Positions 7,904 through 16,911 of a stretch of 38,730 bases of DNA are shown piece by piece. Every line of letters starts with the position of its first letter. Position 1 is the first letter of the stretch. The DNA is from Candidatus Bathyarchaeota archaeon. Lineage in GTDB: Archaea; Thermoproteota; Bathyarchaeia; Bathyarchaeales; Bathycorpusculaceae. The stretch lies in contig JAFGNM010000116.1 of NCBI GenBank assembly GCA_016927015.1, positions 1 through 38,730 on the forward strand. The letters are read 5' to 3'. The position numbers and the translations under genes are program-made. A model generated the notes under the pieces. It saw nothing but the letters and a program-made list of their open reading frames with translations. It was not told the origin of the DNA and did not search any database.

Positions 7904-9100
7904 ATGTACCTTACCGAAAAAGAAGAAAAAATGCTCAGCGGCGAAGAAGGCTACGCCGTAAGAAAATCCATGGAAATACTCGTTGCTCTAGGCGACATTT
8001 ACGGTGCTGAGCAGCTCATAAAAGTGGGTTCTGTCCAAGTGGCAGGCGTGTCATACCACAACCTCGGCGACGCGGGACTGGAATTTCTAAACGAACTCGC
8101 AAAAGACGGAAAAGTCAAAGTGCTTACAACTTTGAACCCTGCAGGAATGGACTTGGAGAACTGGCGGCAACTCGGCATCAGCGAAGAATTCGCGGAAAAA
8201 CAGAACATGGTGATAGACGCTTTCGAGAAAATGGGCATACTCATCTCATGCACATGCACGCCGTACTTGATAGGTAACCTGCCCCGTTACGGCGAACACG
8301 TTGCTTGGTCCGAATCTTCAGCCGTGACTTTTGCGAATTCGGTTATCGGAGCAAAAACAAACCGGGAAGGCGGGCCGTCAGCTCTTGCAGCTGCTATCGT
8401 TGGTAAGACTCCGTGCTACGGGCTTCATTTAGACGAGAACAGAGCGCCCGACATCCACGTGAAAGTAAACACGCGTTTAGCCAAGTTTTCTGATTGGGGT
8501 GCTCTCGGCTACAGCGTCGGGAAAAAAGCGGAAAACAAAATACCGTACATAACGGGCATAAAAGACGCTGAGGTGGACGAGCTGAAGTCTTTTTGTGCTT
8601 CGGTGGTGACTTATGGTTCAAAACCGCTTTTCTACATGGAAGGCATAACTCCCGGGGCAGAAAAGCATCAGCCGCCAAAAGACTCGGTCACAGTCGAAGA
8701 CGGGGACATCAGAGAGGCGTACGAGAACATTAACGATGAAGTCGCCGACATAGACTTTGTGTGCGTAGGCTGTCCTCACTGCTCAATCAAAGAAATCGCC
8801 GACGTAGCCCAGTTGCTTAAGGGCAGAAAAGTGTCTTTGAACACGGAGTTCTGGGTTGCAACTTCAAGGTTCGCGAAGCAGTTGGCGGACAAACGAGGCT
8901 ACACTGAGGTAATTGAGCGCGCTGGCGGAAAATTCGCCTGCGACACCTGCATGGCAGTAGCCCCATTGAAAGGAAGGTTCAAGTCAGTGGCAACAACCTC
9001 GGCGAAAGGATGCTACTATTCAAGACAAAACAAGATGCTCACGAAGATGGGCAGTTTAGAAGAATGCGTAGACGCGGCGGTGACGGGAAAATGGAGTTGA
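7904..9100 (+). CDS. Phosphomevalonate dehydratase large subunit (aconitase X catalytic domain)
   Basis: Aconitase X family protein of 398 residues that, with the small subunit, dehydrates 5-phosphomevalonate to trans-anhydromevalonate 5-phosphate. It starts MYLTEKEEKMLSGEEGYA, the usual N-terminus of this family, which favours ATG 7904 over GTG 7895. Cys residues suitable for an iron-sulfur cluster occur in SCTCTPY (about residue 120), GCPHC (about 293) and ACDTCMAVAP (about 350). The last ten bases overlap the small-subunit gene, which suggests translational coupling of the two subunits. AcnX homologues also act on hydroxyproline derivatives in bacteria, but the gene context here is isoprenoid. 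Confidence 0.92.
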   Translation: MYLTEKEEKMLSGEEGYAVRKSMEILVALGDIYGAEQLIKVGSVQVAGVSYHNLGDAGLEFLNELAKDGKVKVLTTLNPAGMDLENWRQLGISEEFAEKQNMVIDAFEKMGILISCTCTPYLIGNLPRYGEHVAWSESSAVTFANSVIGAKTNREGGPSALAAAIVGKTPCYGLHLDENRAPDIHVKVNTRLAKFSDWGALGYSVGKKAENKIPYITGIKDAEVDELKSFCASVVTYGSKPLFYMEGITPGAEKHQPPKDSVTVEDGDIREAYENINDEVADIDFVCVGCPHCSIKEIADVAQLLKGRKVSLNTEFWVATSRFAKQLADKRGYTEVIERAGGKFACDTCMAVAPLKGRFKSVATTSAKGCYYSRQNKMLTKMGSLEECVDAAVTGKWS

Positions 9101-9480
9101 AAGGAAGAATCATTTCGAAAGGAAAAGCTCAGGAAGAAGCGTTGGCGACTTCGCAGCCTATCTCGTTTTACGGTGGCGTAGACCCGAACACTGGCGAAGT
9201 AATTGAGAAAGGGCATGAGTTGCAGGGGAAACGCGTGACGGGCAAAATACTTGTTTTCCCGACTGGGAAAGGGTCAACTGTTGGCTCCTACACGCTGTAC
9301 AGGCTGAAGAAAAACGGTGCGGCTCCTGCTGGAATCATTAACCGGGAGTGCGAGACCGTGGTCGCTGTTGGCGCGATAATATCCGAGATACCCTGTGTCG
9401 ACAAGATTGATATTTCCAAAATAGAAACAGGAGATTTAATCCGCATCGAGAACGATGTTGTAACATTAATTAAAAAGTAA
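9091..9480 (+). CDS. Phosphomevalonate dehydratase small subunit (aconitase X swivel domain)
   Basis: Swivel-domain partner of the large subunit, 129 residues. GKILVFPTGKGSTVGSYTLY near the middle is the conserved small-subunit signature, with the substrate-phosphate-binding Ser/Thr cluster. The start at ATG 9091 overlaps the TGA of the upstream gene (9098-9100); the reading frame is open further back to 9010, but those residues do not belong to the family. The protein has no signal peptide and should act in the cytoplasm as a heterodimer. A 40-base gap leads to the kinase gene. Confidence 0.92.
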   Translation: MELKGRIISKGKAQEEALATSQPISFYGGVDPNTGEVIEKGHELQGKRVTGKILVFPTGKGSTVGSYTLYRLKKNGAAPAGIINRECETVVAVGAIISEIPCVDKIDISKIETGDLIRIENDVVTLIKK

Positions 9481-9520
9481 AGGTAACCAACTCTTAAAAC
9501 AAAGTTAAGGAATGTAAGAA

Positions 9521-10321
9521 ATGAGCGATGCAAAACCAACAATCCTGAAAATCGGCGGCTCAGTCATCACCGACAAGAACGGAGAACTTGCCGCGCGAAC
9601 CGAAGTCATAAACCGTTTGGCAGAAGAAACCCAGAAAGCAAACTTGAAAAACCTGATAATAGTGCATGGCGGCGGAAGCTTCGGGCATCCCACAGCCCAG
9701 AAATACGGCATAAAAGAAGGCTTGAAAGACAACGCGCAGAAAGTAGGATTCGCTGAGACCCATCACGTGATGACCGTTCTCAACGGCTTAGTTATGGACG
9801 CGCTGGTGTGGCACAACATTCCAGCTTTCAGCGTGGCGCCATCATGCTGTGTGGTGACTGAAAACGGCAGAATCAAACTGGTTGAAGACGCGGTTTTGAA
9901 GATGCTGCTGAAAATGGGTTTCGTGCCGGTTCTTTATGGCGACGCCGTCTTAGATGAGAAATTGGGGTTCACAGTGCTTTCCGGCGACCAGCTTGTTTCG
10001 TATTTGGCGAGAAAATTCAGCGCTGACAAGATAGTGATAGGCGTGGACACTGACGGCTTATACGACGCAGACCCCAAGTTGGCGAAAAACCCCAAGTTGT
10101 ACGCGCATCTGACGTTGAGTGAACTTGGAAAAATTAGGAAAAAGCTCGGTGGGTCTACCGCGGCTGACGTTACAGGCGGCATGCTCGGCAAAATGGCGGA
10201 GTTGGTTCCAGCCGTAGAGCAAGGCATTCCAGTGGCGATGGTGAACGCTGCCAAGCCGAACCGCGTTTACAAAGCTCTTATGGGAGAAGCGGTAGAAGGT
10301 ACCGTTATAGAGAAGGAGTAA
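9521..10321 (+). CDS. ipk: Isopentenyl phosphate kinase
   Basis: Amino-acid-kinase-fold enzyme that converts isopentenyl phosphate to isopentenyl diphosphate with ATP. KIGGS is at residues 10-14, and HGGGSFGHP near 49-57 supplies the His (residue 56) that distinguishes isopentenyl phosphate kinases from other kinases of the fold. GVDTDGLYDADP and GGSTAADVTGGM are further nucleotide- and substrate-site regions. Length (266) is typical. The stop is two bases before the start of the isomerase gene. It completes the archaeal route, since the upstream decarboxylase yields the monophosphate. Confidence 0.95.
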   Translation: MSDAKPTILKIGGSVITDKNGELAARTEVINRLAEETQKANLKNLIIVHGGGSFGHPTAQKYGIKEGLKDNAQKVGFAETHHVMTVLNGLVMDALVWHNIPAFSVAPSCCVVTENGRIKLVEDAVLKMLLKMGFVPVLYGDAVLDEKLGFTVLSGDQLVSYLARKFSADKIVIGVDTDGLYDADPKLAKNPKLYAHLTLSELGKIRKKLGGSTAADVTGGMLGKMAELVPAVEQGIPVAMVNAAKPNRVYKALMGEAVEGTVIEKE

Positions 10322-10323
10322 GA

Positions 10324-11421
10324 TTGGCAGACGAAACAGAGAAACGTAAGGCAGACCACATCAAGATTTGCCTAGATGAGAAAGCGCAAGCAAGAAATGC
10401 CACCGCAGGATTTGAAGATGTCCAGTTTGTTCATCGCGCCTTGCCAGAGGTTGACAAGGCGAAAATTGATTTGTCCACGACCGTTTTTGACCACGAGTTT
10501 TCTGCGCCATTAATTGTGGGCGCTATGACGGGTGGAACAGCGGAGGCAACACGGATAAACGCTGCCATCGCCGAAGCTGTGGAGCATCTGCATTTGGGAA
10601 TGGGTGTTGGAAGCCAAAGAGCCGCTATAGAAGACTTGGCGCTTGAAAAAACCTTTGCAGTAGCAAGAAAAAAAGCGCCGACAGCTTTTCTAATCGCTAA
10701 CATAGGCGGAGTGCAACTCGTCCACGGATACGGCGTGAAAGAAGTGAAAAAAGCCGTGGAAATGATAGATGCGGACGCCGTAGCTGTACATTTGAACGCT
10801 TTGCATGAAGCGTTTCAGCCTGAAGGGCAAACAACCTTCAAGGGAGTTCTCGCTAAAATAGGTGAAATCGCAGGGGAACTTGACAAGCCAGTTATCGTTA
10901 AAGAAACTGGTGCAGGCATCGCCGCGGAAGACGCGAAAACGCTTGAAAAAGCAGGTGTGCAAGCAATAGATGTCGGTGGAACGGGCGGAACAAGCTTTGC
11001 AGCCGTTGAGTATTACCGCTCAGAAGTAAACAGCGTTCAGCACTTTTTGGGCGACGTTTTCTGGGACTGGGGCATCCCAACAGTTGCAAGCCTTGCAGAA
11101 ACAACTCAAACGGTCAAGATACCGGTGATTGCCTCTGGTGGAGTGCGAAACGGCACAGACATAGCTAAGTCGTTAGCGCTTAACGCCTGTTTAGCAAGTG
11201 TTTCTCAGCCAGCCCTGCAAACCGCAGTAAAAAGTGCAAAAGCCACTGAGAAAATGCTTTCGCTTTTGATGGAGGAACTTAGGAACGTCATGTTTCTTGT
11301 GGGTGCTGAAAAAGTGCGGAATTTGGCAAAGACGCCAATTGTGGTAACGGGTAAAACTGCGGAGTGGCTGAAAACGAGGGGTTTCTACGTGGAGAATTAC
11401 GCCAAGAGAGGAGCGCGTTAG
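10324..11421 (+). CDS. fni: Type 2 isopentenyl-diphosphate delta-isomerase (FMN-dependent)
   Basis: TIM-barrel flavoprotein that interconverts IPP and DMAPP. Family features seen: MTGGT at residues about 68-72, GVGSQRA about 94-100, VDVGGTGGTSF, and ASGGVRNGTDIAK near the phosphate site. The usual catalytic motif LN-x-x-QE reads LNALHE (residues 157-162), so the expected Gln is His161, while the metal-binding Glu162 is kept. The following PEGD is PEGQ. The start is TTG at 10324, preceded by GAAGGAG. Only two bases separate it from each neighbour. The family is certain; the changed residue makes activity worth testing. Confidence 0.93.
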   Translation: MADETEKRKADHIKICLDEKAQARNATAGFEDVQFVHRALPEVDKAKIDLSTTVFDHEFSAPLIVGAMTGGTAEATRINAAIAEAVEHLHLGMGVGSQRAAIEDLALEKTFAVARKKAPTAFLIANIGGVQLVHGYGVKEVKKAVEMIDADAVAVHLNALHEAFQPEGQTTFKGVLAKIGEIAGELDKPVIVKETGAGIAAEDAKTLEKAGVQAIDVGGTGGTSFAAVEYYRSEVNSVQHFLGDVFWDWGIPTVASLAETTQTVKIPVIASGGVRNGTDIAKSLALNACLASVSQPALQTAVKSAKATEKMLSLLMEELRNVMFLVGAEKVRNLAKTPIVVTGKTAEWLKTRGFYVENYAKRGAR

Positions 11422-11423
11422 GG

Positions 11424-12494
11424 GTGGATATTGAAAGGTTTCTTGAAGAAACGGCACCTTTAATAGATAAGGCGATTGAGAAGTACATTCCGAGAGAATT
11501 TTCGGAAAACTCTATTCTCTTCAAGGTTAATCCGTCTAAGTACAGCAGCAACTTGGAAGCTTTGAACAAGGGAATTGCTGAGCCGATTTGGGAACTTCTG
11601 GACAGAGGCGGAAAAAGGTGGCGTCCAGCCCTGTTTTTGCTTATCTGCGAGGCACTGGGCGAAAACTCTGAAGATTGTTTGGATTTCGCTATAATTCCCG
11701 AGGTTGTTCACAACGGCACCCTGATTGTTGACGACCTAGAGGATTCTTCGGAGCTTAGGCGGGGGAAGCCGTGCACGTACAGGATTTTCGGCGTGGACGT
11801 AGCTGTTAACGCTGGAAACGCCATGTATTACCTGCCGCTTTTGCCGCTGATGGAGAAAAAAGCACAGTTACCCGCGGAAACGCTCCGCGACATTTACGAG
11901 GTTTATGTGCAGGAGATGATTAACCTCAGCTTGGGGCAAGCTATGGACATCACGTGGCACAGAGGCATAGCTAACGCGGATAACCTGAACGAAGAGGACT
12001 ACTTGCAGATGTGCGCGTATAAAACGGGCACTTTGGCGCGGATGTCAGCTAAAATCTCTGCGGTTCGGGCAGGCGCCAGCAAGGAATTGGTTGAAAAGCT
12101 CGGGCGCTTCGCTGAGAGCATCGGCGTAGCGTTCCAGATGCAGGATGACGTTTTGGATTTGACGGGTCAGGAGTTTGCGGAAAAGAAGGGCGGTGTCGGA
12201 CAGGACATAACCGAAGGAAAAAGAACGTTGATGGTTATTCACACGCTGAAAAACGCGAGCAGCGCGGACAGGAAGCGGCTCATTCAGATTCTTAACATGC
12301 ACACTTCAGACCAAACTCTCCGCGACGAAGCCATCGCTTTAATGCAAAAATACCACGCCATAGAACACGTAAAAAGCACTGCCACGCGGATAGTTGAAGA
12401 AAGCTGGAGTGAAGTGGATAAACTCTTGCCTACGCCTGAGGCTAAGGAAAAATTAAAAGCGTTCGCTGAATTCTTGATTAAAAGAACCATCTAA
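11424..12494 (+). CDS. idsA: Geranylgeranyl diphosphate synthase (polyprenyl synthetase)
   Basis: All-alpha trans-prenyltransferase that elongates DMAPP with IPP. The first Asp-rich motif is DDLED followed by SSELRRGKP, and the second is DDVLDLTGQEF; both are intact. RGGKRWRP near residue 60 binds IPP. The frame is open back to 11364, but GTG 11424 (VDIERFLEE), two bases after the isomerase stop, is the likely start and gives 356 residues. Chain length cannot be read with certainty; geranylgeranyl is expected because archaeal lipids need C20 chains. It ends the isoprenoid part of the operon, with gltX 18 bases on. Confidence 0.9.
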   Translation: MDIERFLEETAPLIDKAIEKYIPREFSENSILFKVNPSKYSSNLEALNKGIAEPIWELLDRGGKRWRPALFLLICEALGENSEDCLDFAIIPEVVHNGTLIVDDLEDSSELRRGKPCTYRIFGVDVAVNAGNAMYYLPLLPLMEKKAQLPAETLRDIYEVYVQEMINLSLGQAMDITWHRGIANADNLNEEDYLQMCAYKTGTLARMSAKISAVRAGASKELVEKLGRFAESIGVAFQMQDDVLDLTGQEFAEKKGGVGQDITEGKRTLMVIHTLKNASSADRKRLIQILNMHTSDQTLRDEAIALMQKYHAIEHVKSTATRIVEESWSEVDKLLPTPEAKEKLKAFAEFLIKRTI

Positions 12495-12512
12495 CATCAG
12501 AGAGTAGAACAC

Positions 12513-14270
12513 TTGACGCTGGAAAACGATAAAGCCCTCAGAGAACTTGTTCTAAAAGCCGCTTTGCTAAACGCGATACAGCATGGCGGAAAGGCTCAAG
12601 CGGGCGCACTTGTAGGCAGAATAATCAGCGAAAGACAAGAACTGAAAACGAAGGCAAAAGAACTTTCAGGCTTAATCAACAAGGTTGTTAACGAGGTCAA
12701 CAGCCTTTCCGTTGAAGAACAGAAACGACGAGTTGAGGAAAAGTGGCCAGAAGCCCTTAAGAAAGAAAAAGCAGAGGAAGAAGAAAAGCGGCTTCCACCG
12801 TTGCCGAACGCGGACAAATACGAGCAGGTTGTTACGCGTTTTTCGCCGAACCCCGACTGCGTTTTGCACTTGGGTTCAGCAAGAGCCATAATACTGAGCC
12901 ACGAGTACGCCCGTTTGTACAAGGGCAAATTCGTTCTGCGCTTCGAGGACACCGATCCTAAAGTGAAAAAGCCCGTCTTGGAGTTTTACGACCGCATCAG
13001 AGAAGACCTTGATTGGCTAGGATGCAAAGCGGATGAGGAATGCATCCAAAGCGACAGGCTCCCCATTTACTACGAGTACGCCGAGCGGCTTCTGCGGGAA
13101 GGCAACGCTTACGTCTGCACCTGCCAACCAGAACAGTTTCGAAAGAAGTCTCTTTCCAGAGAACCGTGTGACTGCCGAAGCTTGTCAGCGGAAGAGAACT
13201 TGGAACGGTGGCAGCGCATGTTGGAAGGCAGCTACAGTGAAGGCGAGGCAGTAGTTCGCGTTAAAACCGACATGAAGCATCCGAACCCTGCCGTGCGGGA
13301 CTGGCCTGCCCTGAGGATTATTGACGCGGCGAAGTATCCGCACCCCAGAGTCGGAAGCAAATACCGCGTTTGGCCCTTATACAACATGGCTGCTGGCGTA
13401 GATGACCACTTGCTGGGCATTACGCACGTAATCCGAGGCAAGGAGCACTTAACTAATCAGGTTAGGCAGGAGTACATGTACCGGCATTTAGGCTGGAAGT
13501 ACCCTGAGGCTATACATTACGGCAGGTTGAAGATAACAGGCGCTTTTCTGAGTAAGTCAAAAATTGTTCAAGGCATGAGCGAAGGCGTCTACACGGGCTG
13601 GGATGACCCGCGGCTTGCAACTTTCGCGGCTTTGAGGAAGCGTGGGATAACGCCCGGCGCCGTTAAGAAAATGATAGTTGACGTTGGGCCCAAAACTGCC
13701 GATGTGACGTTAAGCTGGGAGAACCTGTACGCCTACAACCGCAAGATTCTGGACCCTGATAGCAAAAGGTACTTTTTCGTGTCAGAGCCCATCGCGCTGA
13801 AAGTTAAAAATGTCCCAAAAGCCTTCAGGGCTAAACTTCCTTTGCATCCAGAGAAGCCTGAACTGGGATTCAGAGAATACACTGTAACGCCTAAAGGAGA
13901 AGACGAGGCGGCTACTTTCTGGGTTGCCAAGAGAGACGGGGACGCCGCAGAGGTTGGGAACACGATTAGGCTTATAGAGCTTTTTAACGTCAAGATAGAT
14001 GGCGTAAACGCCGACTCGTTGGAAGCCTCGTTTGCCAGCGAAGCTTACGACGAAGCGAGAAAGGCTAAAGCCAAGCTTATCCATTGGATACCGAAGAGCT
14101 CTGAGGTTCCCTGCCAAGTAGTTATGCCTGACGCGACCGTGAACGAGGGAATCGCGGAGAACGCCTGCAAAAAGTTAAAGTCAGGCACCGTAATACAGTT
14201 TGAACGGTTCGGCTTCGTCAGAATAGACCAAGTCGTCCCGAAACTGAAAGCGTATTTCGCCCACAAATAG
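12513..14270 (+). CDS. gltX: Glutamyl-tRNA synthetase, archaeal type
   Basis: Class I synthetase of 585 residues that charges tRNA-Glu. The HIGH-type motif appears as VLHLGSARA near residue 116, after RFSPNP; the KMSKS-type motif is LSKSKIV near 350. There is an N-terminal helical region of about 100 residues, rich in Lys and Glu, typical of archaeal and eukaryal enzymes of the GluRS/GlnRS group. Archaea usually use a non-discriminating or archaeal GluRS with GatDE for Gln-tRNA; neither GatD nor GatE is in the window. The start is TTG 12513, 18 bases after the GGPP synthase stop. It probably shares the isoprenoid transcript. Confidence 0.95.
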   Translation: MTLENDKALRELVLKAALLNAIQHGGKAQAGALVGRIISERQELKTKAKELSGLINKVVNEVNSLSVEEQKRRVEEKWPEALKKEKAEEEEKRLPPLPNADKYEQVVTRFSPNPDCVLHLGSARAIILSHEYARLYKGKFVLRFEDTDPKVKKPVLEFYDRIREDLDWLGCKADEECIQSDRLPIYYEYAERLLREGNAYVCTCQPEQFRKKSLSREPCDCRSLSAEENLERWQRMLEGSYSEGEAVVRVKTDMKHPNPAVRDWPALRIIDAAKYPHPRVGSKYRVWPLYNMAAGVDDHLLGITHVIRGKEHLTNQVRQEYMYRHLGWKYPEAIHYGRLKITGAFLSKSKIVQGMSEGVYTGWDDPRLATFAALRKRGITPGAVKKMIVDVGPKTADVTLSWENLYAYNRKILDPDSKRYFFVSEPIALKVKNVPKAFRAKLPLHPEKPELGFREYTVTPKGEDEAATFWVAKRDGDAAEVGNTIRLIELFNVKIDGVNADSLEASFASEAYDEARKAKAKLIHWIPKSSEVPCQVVMPDATVNEGIAENACKKLKSGTVIQFERFGFVRIDQVVPKLKAYFAHK

Positions 14271-14286
14271 CACAGGAGAAAAACCG

Positions 14287-14586
14287 ATGCGTAAACAAGA
14301 CAAAGCTATAATCTGGCCAGCATACTTCGACCAGACCAAAACAAGAAAGAACGGAAGGCGGGTTCCAAAGAGTTTGGCAGTGCAACATCCAAAAATCGCG
14401 GAAGTCACAGTGGCTGTGGAAAGGCTCGGTTTAAAGCACGAGCTCGCCTCTGACGCTGGTTACCCTAAGACGCCTTGGATTAAGACTGGGATGATACTGG
14501 TTGAAAAGAAAGGCTCAAAGGAGCAGGTAATAAGAAAAATCGCGAATCAGCTTTTGAAGTTGCGAAGTGAAACCCCAAAACAGTAG
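14287..14586 (+). CDS. srp19: Signal recognition particle 19 kDa protein
   Basis: Small RNA-binding protein (99 residues) that binds SRP RNA and primes it for SRP54. AIIWPAYFDQTKTRKNGRRVPKSLAV at the N-terminus is characteristic, and WIKTGMILV follows in the middle. The C-terminus is short and basic. It follows gltX by 16 bases and converges with rps8e, whose stop is eight bases away. Confidence 0.95.
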   Translation: MRKQDKAIIWPAYFDQTKTRKNGRRVPKSLAVQHPKIAEVTVAVERLGLKHELASDAGYPKTPWIKTGMILVEKKGSKEQVIRKIANQLLKLRSETPKQ

Positions 14587-14594
14587 TTGGGCGC

Positions 14595-14993
14595 TCAACT
14601 TTTTTCTTCTTTGCCGCTTAGAACAGCGTTTATGACGCCGTCGCCGCCTGGACGAGAGGTAACACGAGCCAGCCCCAAGCTGGTTTCTATTTCCGCGCCC
14701 TTGGTTATTACGCCTCTTCTGTCGTAATCCACGTTGGCTTTGTTTTTGATTACGCGCAAAATCTCGGTTTTCTCGGTTTTGCCGCTTTTCGGGTCAGTCA
14801 CAGAAGCGTATTTGTCTTTTAAGACTTTGGTTTTGAGTTTTCCACCGTAGCCTCTGGTGTTTCTCCTTTTTGTTTCTCCGAGGGTGGTTTCTGCTGGGAA
14901 GGCGCCTTTTTCAAAGTTTCTTTTCACTCTGTAGGCTCGTTTTCTGCCGCCTGTCCGTTTCCTTTTGCGTAAACTTCCATGCCAAACTGACAT
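14595..14993 (-). CDS. rps8e: Small-subunit ribosomal protein S8e
   Basis: Ribosomal protein of archaea and eukaryotes, 132 residues. It begins MSVWHGSLRKRKRTGGRKR, followed by the conserved RGYGGKLKTK and ITKGAEIETSLGLARVTSRPGQ-like section (here ending RPGGDGVINA). The protein is highly basic, as expected for rRNA binding. It is transcribed alone on the minus strand, with a TATA-like TTTATATGATAA around 15046-15058 on the upstream side. Convergent with srp19. Confidence 0.96.
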   Translation of the reverse strand: MSVWHGSLRKRKRTGGRKRAYRVKRNFEKGAFPAETTLGETKRRNTRGYGGKLKTKVLKDKYASVTDPKSGKTEKTEILRVIKNKANVDYDRRGVITKGAEIETSLGLARVTSRPGGDGVINAVLSGKEEKS

Positions 14994-15297
14994 TTCACAT
15001 GTCCCTTTTTTAATGACTAAGTTCGAGTGTTCACTACAACCGTTATTTTATCATATAAACGTATCCATTAAGATAACATCTAACTCTCCGTCACTTGCTT
15101 TTTCCATGTGTGACTGACAGCTAGAGTGAGGCAAAGTGTTGCGGCTTTTCTTAATTAAAGTAAACGTTTTTTTGTATAAAGACAAGTTAAACGGTGCTAA
15201 CGTCAAGTTTCTAGTTGGTCAACCTTTCAGAAAACATGTAGAAACATTTATCAATATCCCGAATGCATCTCTACGCATTGCATCTCCACGGGGAGAA
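14994..15297. other. Divergent intergenic region of rps8e and the synthase gene
   Basis: About 300 AT-rich bases. On the minus strand, TTTATATGATAA (15046-15058) is a TATA candidate for rps8e. On the plus strand, ACATTTATCAA (15243-15253) is a TATA candidate for the synthase gene and would place transcription start near 15275, which is why I do not extend that gene to 15136 although the frame stays open. No other feature was recognised. Confidence 0.4.
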
Positions 15298-16536
15298 GTG
15301 CACAAACAAGCAGAGAAGTGCAAATTGGACATAGAAGATTTCTATTTCAAACTGGCGTTAAAAACTGAGCCGATAATAGATGACACTACGCTTCGAGACG
15401 GAATTCAAATGCCTGGTTTAGCCGTTGGACCCAAGGACGCCGCGGAAATAGCCCAGCTTCTAAGCGAGATAGGCGTGGAAAGAATTGAAGTGTTCCATTA
15501 TCAAGAACCTGACAAGAAAGCGGCGAAGCTAATTCAAAACTTAAACTTGGACATGCGCGTAGCTGGGTGGTGCCGTGCAGTTAAAGAGGATATTGACAGC
15601 GCTCTGCAGTGCGGTTTCAACGAAGTAGGCATTTCACATCCGGTCTCGGACATCCATTTTAAGGCTAAGTGGCCTGAGAGAACCCGCGAGGCGATTCTCG
15701 CTAATTTGGTTGAAGTGGTTGAGTATGCAGCTAAGACGCATGGGTTGAGAGTGTTCGTTCACGGCGAGGACAGCACCCGTGCAGATTGGGACTTCGAGAA
15801 GACACTTGTTAACGCTGCTGCTCAGGCTGGTGCGGAGTGCTACCGAGTTTGCGACACCGTTGGAATTGGGCTTTCAGATGCAGATGCGCCTTTGCCGAAT
15901 GGTATTCCAGCGAAGGTCTGTGCGATTAAGAAGGAGACGAAAATTCAGGCTATTGAGATTCATGCGCATGACGATTTCGGGAACGCTGTTGAAAACACTA
16001 TAGCTGCTATTCGGGCAGCGTCTGGTGTGTGGGATAAGATTTACGCGAGCACTACGTTTCTGGGAATAGGTGAAAGAGCTGGGAACGCTGAAACCGAGAA
16101 GGTTCTTTTGAACTTGTGTCTGCACTATGGGGTTAAAAAGTTCGAGGGTAAAACCGAGAAGCTCAAGCAGACAGCGGATTTCATTGGGAAAGCCACAGGC
16201 TACGTTGTTCCACCCAACAAAGCGATAGTTGGCGACTACGGCTTTGCACATGAGTCAGGTATCCACACGCACGGCGTGTTGAATGACCCGTGGACTTATG
16301 AACCTTACCCGCCTGAGCTTGTAGGTAACACGCGGCGCTTGACAATAGGCAAACAGTCAGGTAAAGGCATAATTAAGCACAAGATAACGGAAATAACCGG
16401 AAACGCTCCAACCGAGCAAACCCTCATGACAGTGGTAGAAAAAGTCAAGGAAATCTACGCGAACGGAAGAAGAGCCTCATTGAAAGAGGAAGAGTTCAAA
16501 AAGATACTTCGAACAGTCGAGCTACTTCGAGAATAA
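15298..16536 (+). CDS. Homocitrate/2-isopropylmalate synthase family protein
   Basis: HMG-CoA-lyase-like TIM-barrel enzyme that condenses acetyl-CoA with a 2-oxo acid. DDTTLRDGIQ opens the barrel, EIHAHDDFGNA gives the metal-binding His pair, and GERAGNAETE follows. GFAHESGIHTHGVLNDPWTYEP and IGKQSGK are the conserved C-terminal subdomain. The regulatory LeuA dimer domain is absent, which resembles homocitrate synthases (LysS, AksA) more than feedback-controlled isopropylmalate synthases. The start is unclear: GTG 15298 and TTG 15325 fit a TATA box near 15243, while the frame stays open to TTG 15136 with unconvincing residues. No lysine or leucine genes are adjacent, so the substrate is open. 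Confidence 0.85.
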   Translation: MHKQAEKCKLDIEDFYFKLALKTEPIIDDTTLRDGIQMPGLAVGPKDAAEIAQLLSEIGVERIEVFHYQEPDKKAAKLIQNLNLDMRVAGWCRAVKEDIDSALQCGFNEVGISHPVSDIHFKAKWPERTREAILANLVEVVEYAAKTHGLRVFVHGEDSTRADWDFEKTLVNAAAQAGAECYRVCDTVGIGLSDADAPLPNGIPAKVCAIKKETKIQAIEIHAHDDFGNAVENTIAAIRAASGVWDKIYASTTFLGIGERAGNAETEKVLLNLCLHYGVKKFEGKTEKLKQTADFIGKATGYVVPPNKAIVGDYGFAHESGIHTHGVLNDPWTYEPYPPELVGNTRRLTIGKQSGKGIIKHKITEITGNAPTEQTLMTVVEKVKEIYANGRRASLKEEEFKKILRTVELLRE

Positions 16537-16600
16537 CAGCCTGCGCACTTCAGCTTGAGCTGCTCGCCCTAAATCGGCTATTCATTCTCTAAATTTTACG

Positions 16601-16903
16601 CTATTCTCTCCGCAGCCTTTTCCCGCTGACCCGCAACAGCGCGTGCATTATCTTTCCATTCTTTAACAGCCTGTGCAAAAGTTCCCCCGCTTCAGTTTTC
16701 TTGTAGAAATAATGATTTGACGTTTGCTGTTCCTCGACAAACTTGTCTTTTAGCAGGAATTCCTCGATCCAGTAATGAAACTGGGACTCAGTCCCAACCA
16801 CCTTAATTAAGTCCCATTTAGAAGCCTTGCCGCTTCTCTCATCTATACAATCCAACAAGTCTAATGCTATTCTAGCGGGCTTTCTCCTAGGAAAAGGCAT
16901 CAA
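16601..16903 (-). CDS. Winged-helix DNA-binding protein (small archaeal regulator)
   Basis: A 99-100 residue basic protein. The predicted helix-turn-helix covers about residues 20-60 (KWDLIKVVGTESQFHYWIEEFLLKDKFVEE), with a wing ending in HYFYKKTEAGELLHRLL, a pattern common in archaeal single-domain winged-helix regulators. It starts at ATG 16902-16900 or the adjacent TTG, with AGGAG a few bases before. It follows the membrane-protein gene by only eight bases on the same strand, so the two are likely co-transcribed. Target unknown. Confidence 0.65.
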   Translation of the reverse strand: MMPFPRRKPARIALDLLDCIDERSGKASKWDLIKVVGTESQFHYWIEEFLLKDKFVEEQQTSNHYFYKKTEAGELLHRLLKNGKIMHALLRVSGKRLRRE

Positions 16904-16911
16904 GCATTCTC

